Shown: positions 9,128 to 17,991 of the stretch, one piece after another
Layout: each line of letters starts with the position of its first letter
How positions within the stretch are numbered: position 1 is the first letter of the stretch
Origin: Anaerolineae bacterium
GTDB lineage: Bacteria > Chloroflexota > Anaerolineae > Aggregatilineales > Phototrophicaceae
Direction: 5' to 3'
Length of the DNA stretch: 64,000 nucleotides
Assembly (NCBI GenBank): GCA_022843745.1
Contig: JALHNB010000015.1
Span: forward strand, 62,001-126,000
Translations under genes and position numbers: made by a program
Notes under the pieces: model-generated
What the model saw: the letters and a program-made list of their open reading frames with translations, nothing else
Databases searched by the model: none
What the model was told of the DNA's origin: nothing

Positions 9128-9922
9128 CTAATCAATAATCTTTTGCACCATTGCAAAGGCTGCCAGAGTTTCGGCGCGGTCATGTTGATTGGCTTTGGAG
9201 TCAAAGAATGTCCAGGCATGGTTGTCAACCAGCATCATGATTTTTAGCAGCGGGAACAGATCGGCGTCAATATAATCGCGAATCTCGGCTGTGTTGAGCG
9301 GCGCTGCCTGCGGCCATTCGCTCACCACATCAATCGACATGTGGAACAAGACAGTTTTGATGACCAGCGCGGCATCAACGCTAAAAATTTTATCAATGCC
9401 CTCCATAATAGCGGGCAATCTGGAATTATCGTGAATATCTTCGCCCGTTTTGGGATGTTTTGTAATCGAACTGGCGGTTAGAGAAGCCCATGCGTCGATA
9501 CTTTCAGGGTTGTTGACCGTAAAACCGAGATGCGGCAGCGCCTTTCCGGTCAGGGCGGCGGAGACAAAGCCGTGAATGTGGTCGCGTTTGCCGGGATAGG
9601 GTTTTTTTGCAAGATCGTGAAACAGCACGATCCATTTCATCAATGCCTGCTGGTGGGGTGTGGCGTGTTGATATTCCGGGCAGAGCGTGAGCGCCGTCAG
9701 AACGCTCGTTACATGGATCAGCGTTTGAGCATTGGCGTATGATGCCATTTCCTTCCAACCCGGCAGGGTCAACTCGACCTTATCCATCATGGCAGGTGAA
9801 AAGAATGCGTGTACTTTCTCTGCCATCTGAGGCCAGGAAGTTAACGTTCCACTTTCATATTCTCGTCTCAGTTCATCGATAAAAGGCATCAGTTCGGGAA
9901 GGCGCGATTCAACTTTTAGCAT
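9128..9922 (-). CDS. HD-domain phosphohydrolase-like protein
   Basis: The 264-residue protein has a helix with His (TLIHVTSVLTALTLC), then IVLFHDLAKKPYPGKRDHIHG. This gives the H...HD pattern of the metal-dependent HD superfamily, followed by further His and Asp residues (DHIHG, and later FHMSIDVV). HD proteins hydrolyse phosphate esters, often of nucleotides, or keep only the fold. The ATG at 9922 gives a cytoplasmic start; a GTG farther out at 9991 would add 23 residues including a poorly conserved stretch. It is monocistronic, convergent with the TIM-barrel gene and divergent from the next one. Confidence 0.65.
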   Translation of the reverse strand: MLKVESRLPELMPFIDELRREYESGTLTSWPQMAEKVHAFFSPAMMDKVELTLPGWKEMASYANAQTLIHVTSVLTALTLCPEYQHATPHQQALMKWIVLFHDLAKKPYPGKRDHIHGFVSAALTGKALPHLGFTVNNPESIDAWASLTASSITKHPKTGEDIHDNSRLPAIMEGIDKIFSVDAALVIKTVLFHMSIDVVSEWPQAAPLNTAEIRDYIDADLFPLLKIMMLVDNHAWTFFDSKANQHDRAETLAAFAMVQKIID

Positions 9923-10050
9923 AGCATTACCCACACACACATTGTTATTGCTTACAACAAAAGTGATGATTACCCTACGATAGTCACCCACGAAAGTATC
10001 GCGCGATTCAATTTCGACTACAATTACGATAAAAGGTTTCAGGAGGGATT

Positions 10051-11265
10051 ATGCGTGTAAAAATTATTCTTGCCGTTTTTGTGCTCGTCACCGGGCTTGC
10101 CGCTGTGACGATGCCACTCGGCGCACAGGATCAAATTAATTACATCAGCCAGCCGGACGAACTGACTGTTTTTTTGAACGATGTAGTGTTTGTGCATGAT
10201 GATCTTCGCGTACCGCTGGATGTGGAAACGCGCATCGTTCTGCCCGCGCAGATCGTGCAGGACACGCTGATTCTGCGCGATGAGGCCGGACGCTTGCCGT
10301 TGTATTCAATTAACCGCCAGACGGGGCAGGTCATTTTGACCATTGGCGGCGCATCGGACGGCGCGACGGGTGATGTGCGGAATCTGACGCTGGAATATAT
10401 TACGCTCGGCGGCATCCGCTGGCAGCCTCGCTATGATCTGCATCTGGCAGCCGATAATGTCGAGTCTGTGGCCTTTGATTTTTTCGCCGAAATTCAGAAT
10501 GATGCTTTTACGCTGAACGACACTCAGATTAATCTGGTCGCGGGGCGGGTGGACGTGAGCGGGCAGACACCGCTCGATGTTCTGATGAACAGCAATATGA
10601 CACAGGGTTTTTCGGATATGCTGGCTACCGCAACACCCTCGTTTAATGCACCGCCACCATCCTCACCGCCGGTTACGAGCAGCACCGAAGGCGCGGTGAC
10701 GACGCAATCCGTTTATGAAATCCCGCCGCTTACGTCACAACCAGGAGAGACGGTTTATGCCGAACTGCTGGAAACGATCTTTCCGTCGCGGCGCGTGCTG
10801 GTGTGGAATGCCGCTACGGATGCGCAGGGGATCGTTGTTTTTAAAGTTCGCAACACTTCGGAAATCGCGCTGGCGGAGGGCATCGTGCGCTCGTATCAGG
10901 ATGGCCTGTTCGCCGGAAGCGATGAGATCGAATACACGCCGCCGGGTGGGGAGGGCAGCGTCACGGTTGGCCCACTGCGGGATGTGCGCGTCCGGCGCGA
11001 AGTTTCGCAAATAGCCGTCCCCGCGCAAAACCCGAACGATGGTGATGGGATCGAAATCCAATGGCAGGTTACGCTCATATTGACGAATCTGATTGCCAGC
11101 GAACAGGAAATCGAGGTTGTCGATACCTTCGCGGAAGGCGCTCTGAACCTGGAACTTGGATCGCCAGAGCCGGAGCGTCAGGGTGGGAATACGCTGCGCT
11201 GGCTGCTGACACTGCCGCCGGGGGAGGAAATCCGGCTGACGTATGTGTACCGGACACCGTATTAA
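10051..11265 (+). CDS. Secreted DUF4139-like protein
   Basis: A 404-residue exported protein with signal peptide ending near MPLGAQ. The middle contains LEYITLGGIRWQPRYDLHL, followed by AEIQNDAFTLNDTQINLVAGRVD. This is the hallmark of DUF4139-type domains (a W.P.Y.l strand, then mixed polar strands with a conserved L.aG). A proline/serine-rich linker follows (FNAPPPSSPPVTSS). The C-terminal half is a beta-rich domain ending in VYRTPY. The ATG has AGGAGGG 4-5 bases upstream, a strong ribosome site. Function of the family is unknown, probably cell-surface. Confidence 0.7.
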   Translation: MRVKIILAVFVLVTGLAAVTMPLGAQDQINYISQPDELTVFLNDVVFVHDDLRVPLDVETRIVLPAQIVQDTLILRDEAGRLPLYSINRQTGQVILTIGGASDGATGDVRNLTLEYITLGGIRWQPRYDLHLAADNVESVAFDFFAEIQNDAFTLNDTQINLVAGRVDVSGQTPLDVLMNSNMTQGFSDMLATATPSFNAPPPSSPPVTSSTEGAVTTQSVYEIPPLTSQPGETVYAELLETIFPSRRVLVWNAATDAQGIVVFKVRNTSEIALAEGIVRSYQDGLFAGSDEIEYTPPGGEGSVTVGPLRDVRVRREVSQIAVPAQNPNDGDGIEIQWQVTLILTNLIASEQEIEVVDTFAEGALNLELGSPEPERQGGNTLRWLLTLPPGEEIRLTYVYRTPY

Positions 11266-11421
11266 GCGGGTCAGCTTGTCAGCTTTTTAGGACTGAGGAC
11301 TGAGGATACAGGACTGAGTAAAAAAAATGCTGAGTGCCGAGTAAAAGACAATTTTAAAAGTCAGCACACGATACTCAGGACTTGGTACTCTACTCAATCC
11401 TCAGCACTCAGTCCTGCATCA
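11266..11421. repeat. Intergenic block of GGACTGAG/CTCAGTCC repeats
   Basis: The stretch holds GGACTGAGGACTGAGGA and GGACTGAGTA, followed by the inverse orders (ACTCAATCCTCAGCACTCAG, TCCTG). Copies in both orientations could pair into stem-loops at the convergent ends of the DUF4139-like gene and glnB/K. A run of eight A residues near 11322 would give a T-tract on the minus strand, so it may also end the PII transcript. Confidence 0.5.
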
Positions 11422-11823
11422 CTACTTCGCTGGTACTGTATTTTTTCCATTACGCGGGACGGAATCAATGTCGCCGGGGTACATGAGCGCATCGTGGCCG
11501 CGTTCGCCGCTGCTGATGCGGATCACATCCTCGACGGGATAGATGAAGATAATGCCGTCGCCCGTGCCGCCTGTTTTCGCGGCTTCAATAATGGTCTTGA
11601 CGGTTCGCTCAACATTGTGGTCGCTGAGGACGATGTTGACCTGAAGCTTGGGCAGCATATCGACCATATAGGTGCCGGTGCGCCCAGCCAGCGAAATACC
11701 ACCCTGTCGCCCGTGTCCCTTCACTTCGATGACGTTCATGCCGACGATGCCGATATTACGCAGCGCTTCTTTCACGTCGTTGAGCTTTTCTTCGCGAATA
11801 ATCGCTTCAATTTTTTTAGTCAT
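11422..11823 (-). CDS. glnK: PII nitrogen regulatory protein (GlnB/GlnK family)
   Basis: The 133-residue protein is a PII signal transducer, which binds ATP/ADP and 2-oxoglutarate and gates AmtB. It begins MTKKIEAIIREEKL and holds VEVKGHGRQ-like T-loop entry, the Tyr equivalent to E. coli Tyr51 (in GTYMVDMLPK), and the nucleotide loop GGTGDGIIFIYPVEDV. The T-loop tip (GGISLAGRTG) differs from the usual KGHTELYRGAE. The C-terminus runs about 20 residues past the usual end after SSGERG. It is downstream of amtB on the same strand, the standard amtB-glnK pairing. AGGTGA lies 6 bases before the ATG. Confidence 0.93.
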   Translation of the reverse strand: MTKKIEAIIREEKLNDVKEALRNIGIVGMNVIEVKGHGRQGGISLAGRTGTYMVDMLPKLQVNIVLSDHNVERTVKTIIEAAKTGGTGDGIIFIYPVEDVIRISSGERGHDALMYPGDIDSVPRNGKNTVPAK

Positions 11824-11862
11824 TTTTTGTCACCTGAATTTTAAGTTTGTCTTCGGATATTA

Positions 11863-11900
11863 CCCCTCACCCCAACCCCTCTCCCACAAGGGGCGAGGGG
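11863..11900 (+). repeat. Family A repeat between amtB and glnK
   Basis: CCCCTCACCCCAACCCCTCTC then ACAAGGGGCGAGGGG. It is in the 145-base space between amtB and glnK on the sense-opposite strand; in the mRNA it would form a GC-rich hairpin that could affect the amtB:glnK expression ratio. Confidence 0.8.
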
Positions 11901-11968
11901 CTTAAATGCAATTATGGTGAGTATAAGCATAATATGGTTAATCACTAACGGCTAACGCTAACTGCTAT

Positions 11969-13189
11969 TTACGTGTAAGCGCGTTCACCATGTTCGCTGA
12001 TGTCGAGGCCGACTTCCTCTTCGTTGTGGTTCACCCGCAGGCCAATCGTTTTATTAATCACTGTCGCGAGGCCATAGGTCACAAGCATGGAGAAAATCAC
12101 CACGATCACGACGGAAACAGCCTGGATGATAAACTGATTGGGATTGCCGTAGAAAAGGCCATCCGCGCCTGCTTCATTGACCGTTTTTGTGGCAAATAAT
12201 CCGGTTGCCAACGCGCCCCACAAACCGCCCATGCCGTGACACGCCCAGACATCGAGCGACTCATCCAGCGATGATTTCTGGCGGAACTTGATTGCGTAAT
12301 AGCTGATCGGCGCAGCCACACCGCCAATGACAATCGCAGCCATCGGGGTGACGAAACCCGCAGCAGGGGTGATCGCGACCAGGCCGACGACCATGCCTGT
12401 GACAATACCTAGCACACTTGGCTTGTTATCGCGCCAGCTTAAGAACATCCACACTAAACCGGATGCAGCAGCAGCGGTATTGGTCGTGACGACGGCGTTG
12501 ACTGCGAGGCCGTTCGCTCCCAATGCGCTGCCGCCGTTAAAGCCGAACCAGCCCATCCAAAGCAAGCCCGCACCCAGAATCGTATAAGGAATATTTGAGG
12601 GTTCAATCGAAACTTTGCCGTAGCCTTTGCGTGTGCCGATCACTCTGGCGAAAGCTAATGCCGAAAAACCCGCCGTGATATGCACGACAGCGCCGCCTGC
12701 GAAATCCAGCGCACCCATTGAACGCAAAATGCCGCCCATGCCCCAGACCCAATGGGCTACCGGATCATAGACGAGGGTCGCCCACAAAAGCGTAAAAACC
12801 AGGAAACCTTTAAAGCGCACACGTTCTACAAATGCGCCCGTGATGAGGGCAGGGGTGATAATCGCGAACATCATCTGATAGGCCGCGAAGGCCAGATGCG
12901 GAATCGTTGGCGCATAATCCGCATTGGGAACTGCGCCAACTCCGGTGAGGCCGAGGTAATCCAGCCCACCGACGATGCCACCGATATCTGAGCCGAACGC
13001 CAGCGTATAGCCCACGACGACCCATTGGATGCTTATCAAACCCATCGTAATAACACTCAGATTTAAGGTTGAAAGAATATTTTTCTTGCGAACCATCCCA
13101 CCATAAAAAAATGCCAGCGCAGGTGTCATCATCAGCACCAGCGCCGTCGCCGTAAGTATCCAGGCGGTATCCCCAGTATCAATCTCCAT
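11969..13189 (-). CDS. amtB: Ammonium transporter Amt
   Basis: A 406-residue membrane protein of the Amt/Mep/Rh family that conducts ammonium. It shows about eleven hydrophobic segments, LAFFYGGMVRKKN early on, DPVAHWVWGMGG, the first pore His in GGAVVHITAG, and the second in CHGMGGLWGAL. The C-terminal cytoplasmic tail (NHNEEEVGLDISEHGERAY) is the conserved region that responds to PII. The ATG at 13189 is preceded by TAGGAGGAAAA. It is followed by glnK, so the two probably form one nitrogen-regulated unit. Confidence 0.96.
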   Translation of the reverse strand: MEIDTGDTAWILTATALVLMMTPALAFFYGGMVRKKNILSTLNLSVITMGLISIQWVVVGYTLAFGSDIGGIVGGLDYLGLTGVGAVPNADYAPTIPHLAFAAYQMMFAIITPALITGAFVERVRFKGFLVFTLLWATLVYDPVAHWVWGMGGILRSMGALDFAGGAVVHITAGFSALAFARVIGTRKGYGKVSIEPSNIPYTILGAGLLWMGWFGFNGGSALGANGLAVNAVVTTNTAAAASGLVWMFLSWRDNKPSVLGIVTGMVVGLVAITPAAGFVTPMAAIVIGGVAAPISYYAIKFRQKSSLDESLDVWACHGMGGLWGALATGLFATKTVNEAGADGLFYGNPNQFIIQAVSVVIVVIFSMLVTYGLATVINKTIGLRVNHNEEEVGLDISEHGERAYT

Positions 13190-13466
13190 TTTTCCTCCTA
13201 GCCATAAGGTGTATGTGCGGAATCTTATGAAAAGTAGACAACTGATACTTCGTTATAACCGCTAAATTTTTATGCCATTCTTTGTAAATATATGCCAATA
13301 AGCCGACATAAAGGGGGTCATTAGTGAGGTTATCGGGAATAAATCAGTAAAATGGACAAATAAAATCAACATTCTGTCTCAATAAAATATTAGCTAAAGA
13401 AGCTAAATTTATATCGCTTTTTATTGGCGTTTATCGCTATCTTTGGGTTGTGAGGCAAAATTATCG
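13190..13466. promoter_or_regulatory. AT-rich region upstream of amtB
   Basis: About 280 bases of AT-rich sequence without an ORF separate amtB from the terminator of the P-domain gene. This must hold the amtB promoter on the minus strand. I see no clear sigma-54 or NtrC-type site and no certain -35/-10 pair. Confidence 0.4.
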
Positions 13467-13482
13467 ACAATTGTGAATCAAA

Positions 13483-13504
13483 AAAGCCGTCGCGAAACGG
13501 CTTT
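13483..13504 (-). terminator. Rho-independent terminator of the P-domain protein gene
   Basis: Stem AAAGCCGT/ACGGCTTT with a 6-base loop. On the minus strand it is followed by TTTTTTGATTC. It ends the gene at 13600. The 38 bases at 13467-13504 recur exactly at 15102-15139. Confidence 0.85.
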
Positions 13505-13599
13505 CTATCAATTTTCGCAGTTTAGCAGAAGCCAACGTAAAAATTGAGATAAAAGGCCAGGACATTTCCCGGCCTTCATTATTGACGTGCGGGCTGCGA

Positions 13600-14697
13600 T
13601 CAGCCGCCTTTTGTTTCGCTGCTCGATCCGCTGCCCGTGTAGATACCTTCGGGAATTCCACCATATTCGGCAGCACCACCGCGTTGATACCACTTCCATG
13701 AACTGCCATGTACGTGGATTTGCATGTGGTCGTCTACCAGAGTATCTGGCTGCGGTGGGTTGGTGCTGTAAATGTTCACCTGATACACGTCACCGTCATT
13801 GCTGTGGAGGTAGTAGAGCCACACGCTCCAATTTCCAGCAAGGTCATTCGTCACTTCTATTGGTGTCTGATCCGGTGAGAAGGTCAACGGATTGAGGATG
13901 GCGATTTCCGGGCAGCGCGGCGCACCGTCAGCCATGTAGACGCAGTTGCCGTAGACATTGAACATGCCATCTTTTTGCACGAAGCCAGCGACTTCGACAC
14001 CGACACGGTTATACCAATCAATGTCGCAAGCATCGCCCATCCCCGTACCCCAGCCATCTTCCTGGCTCGAATTGGAAACGTTGGAACAGTTGTCATCACT
14101 ATTTGAGATGCCATCGCCGTCATAATCGGTGTTGGGAACAGAAACCACTACGGGTTCTTCTGGGTCGGTAGGTGGGTCAACAGGGGCATCCGTGCATGTA
14201 TAAGACGTGCCATTGATGACGAGCGACCAAGCATTCAGATTACCACTATCTTCAGCTACTGTGTCAGATATTGTAAATGTCCAGTTACCCTGCGCATTCT
14301 GTGTATCAAAGCTGCTCAAGGGCTGGTTCGGCGTGTAGGATGGGCCTGTCGGCGGGTTGGCGGCCTGGACAGAGCCATTGGGTGATTCGTCATCCAGTGT
14401 GGTGATGATATTGTCGCCCGAACCACCCGGACCATCAAACAGCGAGATCGTCGTACTGGCAGGTGAGGTGAGCGAGGCAGTCAGATCGTTAACATAGGTA
14501 TGGCTGATGTCGAGCACAACATCCACATCAGTAATAACAATTGAAGTATAGATCGTGATGACATTGGTTAAGTTAGAACCACCATCAGGAATTGCGATGC
14601 TACAGCTAGTAGCTGCGTTGATGGCAGGCGGCAAAATCGCCACCATAGTCAGCAAAACGACAAAAATGACAGGTAAGGCTTTCAGAATACGTTTCAT
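13600..14697 (-). CDS. Secreted protein with P-domain-like and Ca-binding repeat regions
   Basis: The 365-residue product has a signal peptide (hydrophobic VIFVVLLTMVAILPPAINA). Residues about 32-170 resemble the proprotein convertase P-domain: a beta-sandwich with DLTASLTSPASTTISLFDGPG and NWTFTISDTVAEDSGNLNAWSL. Near residue 195 the segment DYDGDGISNSDDNC is a thrombospondin type-3/EF-like calcium loop, and DGWGTGMGDACD is a second. A C-terminal beta domain follows. P-domains normally accompany subtilisin proteases; no protease domain is present here, so this may be an adhesive or structural surface protein. AAGGGAAAACT precedes the ATG. Confidence 0.75.
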   Translation of the reverse strand: MKRILKALPVIFVVLLTMVAILPPAINAATSCSIAIPDGGSNLTNVITIYTSIVITDVDVVLDISHTYVNDLTASLTSPASTTISLFDGPGGSGDNIITTLDDESPNGSVQAANPPTGPSYTPNQPLSSFDTQNAQGNWTFTISDTVAEDSGNLNAWSLVINGTSYTCTDAPVDPPTDPEEPVVVSVPNTDYDGDGISNSDDNCSNVSNSSQEDGWGTGMGDACDIDWYNRVGVEVAGFVQKDGMFNVYGNCVYMADGAPRCPEIAILNPLTFSPDQTPIEVTNDLAGNWSVWLYYLHSNDGDVYQVNIYSTNPPQPDTLVDDHMQIHVHGSSWKWYQRGGAAEYGGIPEGIYTGSGSSSETKGG

Positions 14698-15000
14698 AGT
14701 TTTCCCTTGTTGAAACTTGTGGGATACAGGCGCACAAATCGTTTTTGAGGTCTTTGCTGACGGGAGAATTGTCGGGGCATTGAGATCAATTAAATTTATA
14801 CCCTTAGATTAATCGATTTACATTTATTATGAGCGTTGAGATAAGTTGCCCATGTTACTTATATGACATTCATCACATCCTATCCAGGACGAATGTCATA
14901 TCAAGCATACGAGACGCTTCGTGTGCCGAGAGACCGCTGAGAAAACCTGATCCCACACTAAAATTGAGTCGGCATTAAACGTCTTAAGGCTATCGAGGGA
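14698..15000. promoter_or_regulatory. Upstream region of the P-domain gene with an 11-bp inverted repeat
   Basis: No ORF is seen here. The arms ATATGACATTC (14861-14871) and GAATGTCATAT (14891-14901) are perfect inverted copies 19 bases apart. The left arm also overlaps TATGA-N6-TCACA (14862-14877), one base off the CRP/FNR consensus. The location about 165-200 bases upstream of the start suits an operator. Confidence 0.45.
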
Positions 15001-15117
15001 AATGAGCAAATTCGACCAGAAATTATTATCACGCCAGTTTAAGAACATCCATATTATTCGCGCTTATAACAATCCATTGATCGTAAAGGCTAAAATTGTC
15101 AACAATTGTGAATCAAA

Positions 15118-15139
15118 AAAGCCGTCGCGAAACGGCTTT
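15118..15139 (-). terminator. Rho-independent terminator of the PhyH gene
   Basis: Stem AAAGCCGT/ACGGCTTT, loop CGCGAA, and a T-run on the minus strand. It is identical to the terminator at 13483-13504, including 16 upstream bases, so it was copied as a unit. Confidence 0.82.
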
Positions 15140-15214
15140 TTCGATTTAGCAGGAAAATTTGGCGAAGCACCGAAGCAGTGCCACGAGTGCGCCGCCATTA
15201 GTTACAGGTACGAA

Positions 15215-16075
15215 TTAGCCGCGTGCTGGCTCGGTCATGGTCAATTTGGCTTTGCGCGTTTCTTCCTTCAGATGATCCTGATTGTCCAACGACTGCTGAA
15301 GATGAATCATGCGTTCCGGCGAGGCCGTGCGCAGCATCTTTTCACTATAAACTTCGTCAATCCAGAAACGTGCGCCGCCAGCGATCAGATTTTTCAGGTA
15401 GCCAATCTGATCCGGCTTGTAATGCTCGGTGCAGTTGATGGTAAACATGCGCCGATGCTGACCGCCGCCCCAGGCGCTGTGCTTGGTCGCGAAATTGAAA
15501 ACGCCAATATCGCCGGGTTGAGTTTCCAGCGCAACCGCCGGAACCTGGCTGCCACTGATACCCCAGGCCTCTTCCGGGTTACGGGCTTTCTTCTGCAAAT
15601 CTTCGGCATAGGCATCACCAAATTTGTGGCTGCCGGGGATCACACGCAGCGCACCTGTATCACGGGTGAGGGGATCGAGGTAGAACGCCATTTTGAAATA
15701 TTTAATCGCAGGCGTGCCGATTGAGCCGCCTTCCCAGTCCAGATCAGAGTGCCAGCGGGTATCGCCGACATAAAAATTGCCGTCACTGCCGACGTAGTTG
15801 AAATCGTCACCGAGCAGGCTGCTGAAAATGCCGTTGATGCGGGGGTCATCCAGCAGGGAGCAGAGATATTCGCTCTGGTCAATGAACGGCACGATGACCG
15901 AGCGCCGATCCCCTTTATGCGCGATGCCGTCCATCCCGCCGCCGCGCTCATCCCAGATGGCATGGAAGGCTTTGGTGATTTCATCGATCCGATCCTTGAG
16001 CAGGCCTGGGAACATCAGGTAGCCGAAGGTGTCCATATAATTCATTTGCTGTTGGGTTAAGTAAACTTTTTCCAT
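15215..16075 (-). CDS. Phytanoyl-CoA dioxygenase (PhyH) family protein
   Basis: A 286-residue Fe(II)/2-oxoglutarate-dependent oxygenase of the PhyH family. RWHSDLDWEGG supplies the metal-binding His-x-Asp, and the region ATKHSAWGGGQHRRMFTINC supplies the distal His and the Arg that binds 2-oxoglutarate. VIPGSHKFGDAY is the common PhyH strand after the HxD. The family hydroxylates varied small molecules, and the substrate is not predictable here. GGGAG lies 8 bases before the ATG at 16075. The gene stands alone with its own terminator. Confidence 0.85.
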   Translation of the reverse strand: MEKVYLTQQQMNYMDTFGYLMFPGLLKDRIDEITKAFHAIWDERGGGMDGIAHKGDRRSVIVPFIDQSEYLCSLLDDPRINGIFSSLLGDDFNYVGSDGNFYVGDTRWHSDLDWEGGSIGTPAIKYFKMAFYLDPLTRDTGALRVIPGSHKFGDAYAEDLQKKARNPEEAWGISGSQVPAVALETQPGDIGVFNFATKHSAWGGGQHRRMFTINCTEHYKPDQIGYLKNLIAGGARFWIDEVYSEKMLRTASPERMIHLQQSLDNQDHLKEETRKAKLTMTEPARG

Positions 16076-16184
16076 GATGGGGTCTCCCGAAATTTTCTAC
16101 TTAAAAGCTAACTATACTATGGTAGATCGGATCGGTAAAAAAGGGGTATAGCCAGATGGAAAAGCTGTGAGCCAATGGTCAGGG

Positions 16185-17858
16185 TCAATTTTCAATCCTC
16201 ATGTCGTTTACTCGGATGGAATATATGGCAAGATTGTAAAGTGGGGGAGGTGGATCCCAGAAATTACTGTTGTAGCCGATTTGCACCTGAAAAATTCCAT
16301 CGCCTTGATATTCAAATTCGCCAAGCCAATAACTACTTTCCTGAATGCCGAGATTGACAACGGATACCACTTTCTGGGTTTGAAGATTGTAGAGGCTTAA
16401 ATCTGCTACACTGCCGTATTCATTGATCTGTTCTCCCCATACAATCACCCATCCATTGTCGATTTCGCGTCCAACACGACCTGCTATTGAGTTCACAGCT
16501 TGATCTTCCAGGTGAACAACTTGAGTTGAATTGTAAGCGACAAGCGCCAACCATCCCGCACTTACTTCGCTAACTGATGGCTCCCAGATCGGAGCCATAT
16601 CACCAATTCGGGCAGGTGTTTCGAACACCCGCTTTCCGTTGTCCAAATCCAGAATAACGAGTTGTGAATTGGCAGCATTGGAGCTGAAGCCAAGTACGCC
16701 TGGCAAGACATCGATTACATCATTATCATTGAGGATCAGCGCCCCATAACGCTCATCTTCAGAAATCCACATAATGTTTTCAACTTCGCCTGTATATAAC
16801 GTGGTTTGTTCGCCAGTCATGCCATCTACACGGACAACCGCTGCCTGCTTCCCATCATTTTGGAGAATTCGGTAATACTGGCGATTGCCTGCGTTAGAGA
16901 ACTCAGAAAAGCAGAAGGTATCCAGTTTATAGGAGACTTCATTTTCCGTTTCAAGGTTAAGCACACTGATTGCGCAGGAGCTAGTTTCATCGATTTCCGA
17001 AGCTGTACGAACTTCTATTCGAAGTGGATCAGTGCGATAAAAGCCGTTATTCGGAATTTCAAAAATACGCTGCCGAGTTAAATCAACAATGTAGTTGGCT
17101 TCCGTAGAACTGTCTCTACTGTAGCTCGTATTCAATCGATAAATCTGGTTTTTGACAAGTGAGTTAATCATTACTCGAACGCCGCGATCAAATTCACCCA
17201 TGCGCGTTATCTGATGCGTGGATTTATCCATTGCAAATAATGCCGCCGGGTCATCGTCTCCCATGTGGGCGCTCAAAAATAAATAGGGGATGTCTGAGGC
17301 TGTATCGTGTATCTGCCAATTCTCATAACGTTCGGGCAGCAGAAACGACAGGTCTTTCGCGTCGAGATTGCAGATGTAGTGCTGCTCATTTTGCTCAATG
17401 ACAATCCAGCGAATTCGAGATAATTTTTCCACCAGCATTTGAAATGGTTGTGTGCCGCAATAGGTGTCAATAGTCTTTGGGAATTGGTTCTGTGGGTAGT
17501 GAGTATATATACCTGTAGTTAGGTCTAGCTTTGAAATACTATCAAAATCGAAGGTGTTGGTACGACTTACTCCAACGTAAGCCTGATCACCAGCCCAGAA
17601 AAACATCGAATAGTAGAGAGAGTCATCCGGCCAGGGGTAAATTCGACCATCGCTGCGGATAACAGCCCGGTAATCCGATTCGCTGCTGATATACTCGATA
17701 CGCCGAATGACTGTGCTGTCCATCTCTATATTGATGATTTCGACATCGGGTCCAAAGAGAGTCTCTGGATTCTCCGGCGGCCAGATGATCGGCTCCTGCG
17801 CCCGCGTCAAGCCACTGATGAATAATGCTAAGAGAACCAAAAAACGAGATTTTTTCAT
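16185..17858 (-). CDS. Secreted beta-propeller-like protein, function unknown
   Basis: The 557-residue protein starts MKKSRFLVLLALFISG and has a signal peptide ending near TRAQ. The body is beta-rich with repeated patterns such as WISEDERYGALILND, RVDGMTGEQTTLYTGEV and LDLDNGKRVFETP, like WD40/TolB-type blades that read out stored values. No catalytic motif was recognised. I chose the ATG at 17858; an ATG seven codons earlier (17879) is also open. The codon use is more AT-rich than that of its neighbours, which hints at a different origin. It is convergent with nothing close and divergent from phzF. Confidence 0.6.
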   Translation of the reverse strand: MKKSRFLVLLALFISGLTRAQEPIIWPPENPETLFGPDVEIINIEMDSTVIRRIEYISSESDYRAVIRSDGRIYPWPDDSLYYSMFFWAGDQAYVGVSRTNTFDFDSISKLDLTTGIYTHYPQNQFPKTIDTYCGTQPFQMLVEKLSRIRWIVIEQNEQHYICNLDAKDLSFLLPERYENWQIHDTASDIPYLFLSAHMGDDDPAALFAMDKSTHQITRMGEFDRGVRVMINSLVKNQIYRLNTSYSRDSSTEANYIVDLTRQRIFEIPNNGFYRTDPLRIEVRTASEIDETSSCAISVLNLETENEVSYKLDTFCFSEFSNAGNRQYYRILQNDGKQAAVVRVDGMTGEQTTLYTGEVENIMWISEDERYGALILNDNDVIDVLPGVLGFSSNAANSQLVILDLDNGKRVFETPARIGDMAPIWEPSVSEVSAGWLALVAYNSTQVVHLEDQAVNSIAGRVGREIDNGWVIVWGEQINEYGSVADLSLYNLQTQKVVSVVNLGIQESSYWLGEFEYQGDGIFQVQIGYNSNFWDPPPPLYNLAIYSIRVNDMRIEN

Positions 17859-17991
17859 GATGCCCGACTCGGTTATCAAATACTTTAAATAGACTCTAGC
17901 ATAAATATGGACTCATCCTCCTATATTCCCGCAGCCGAAATTTGCTTACAATGCGAAATTATCATGTGTAATTAAGCAAAAAGGGATCACT

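Noticed and set aside
11422-11823. PII protein seemed to lack the uridylylation Tyr51
   Set aside because: After numbering against E. coli GlnB the Tyr in GTYMVDMLPK is at the equivalent position, so the modification site is kept. Only the T-loop tip differs.
12436-15050. Similarity of CGCCAG(T/C)TTAAGAACATCCA in amtB and at 15033-15052
   Set aside because: Only about 20 bases match and the flanks do not, so I do not claim a duplicated amtB fragment.
15002-15724. 240-residue plus-strand ORF at the PhyH locus
   Set aside because: It is mostly antisense to the PhyH gene, which has intact metal-binding motifs, and its 5' part crosses a terminator.
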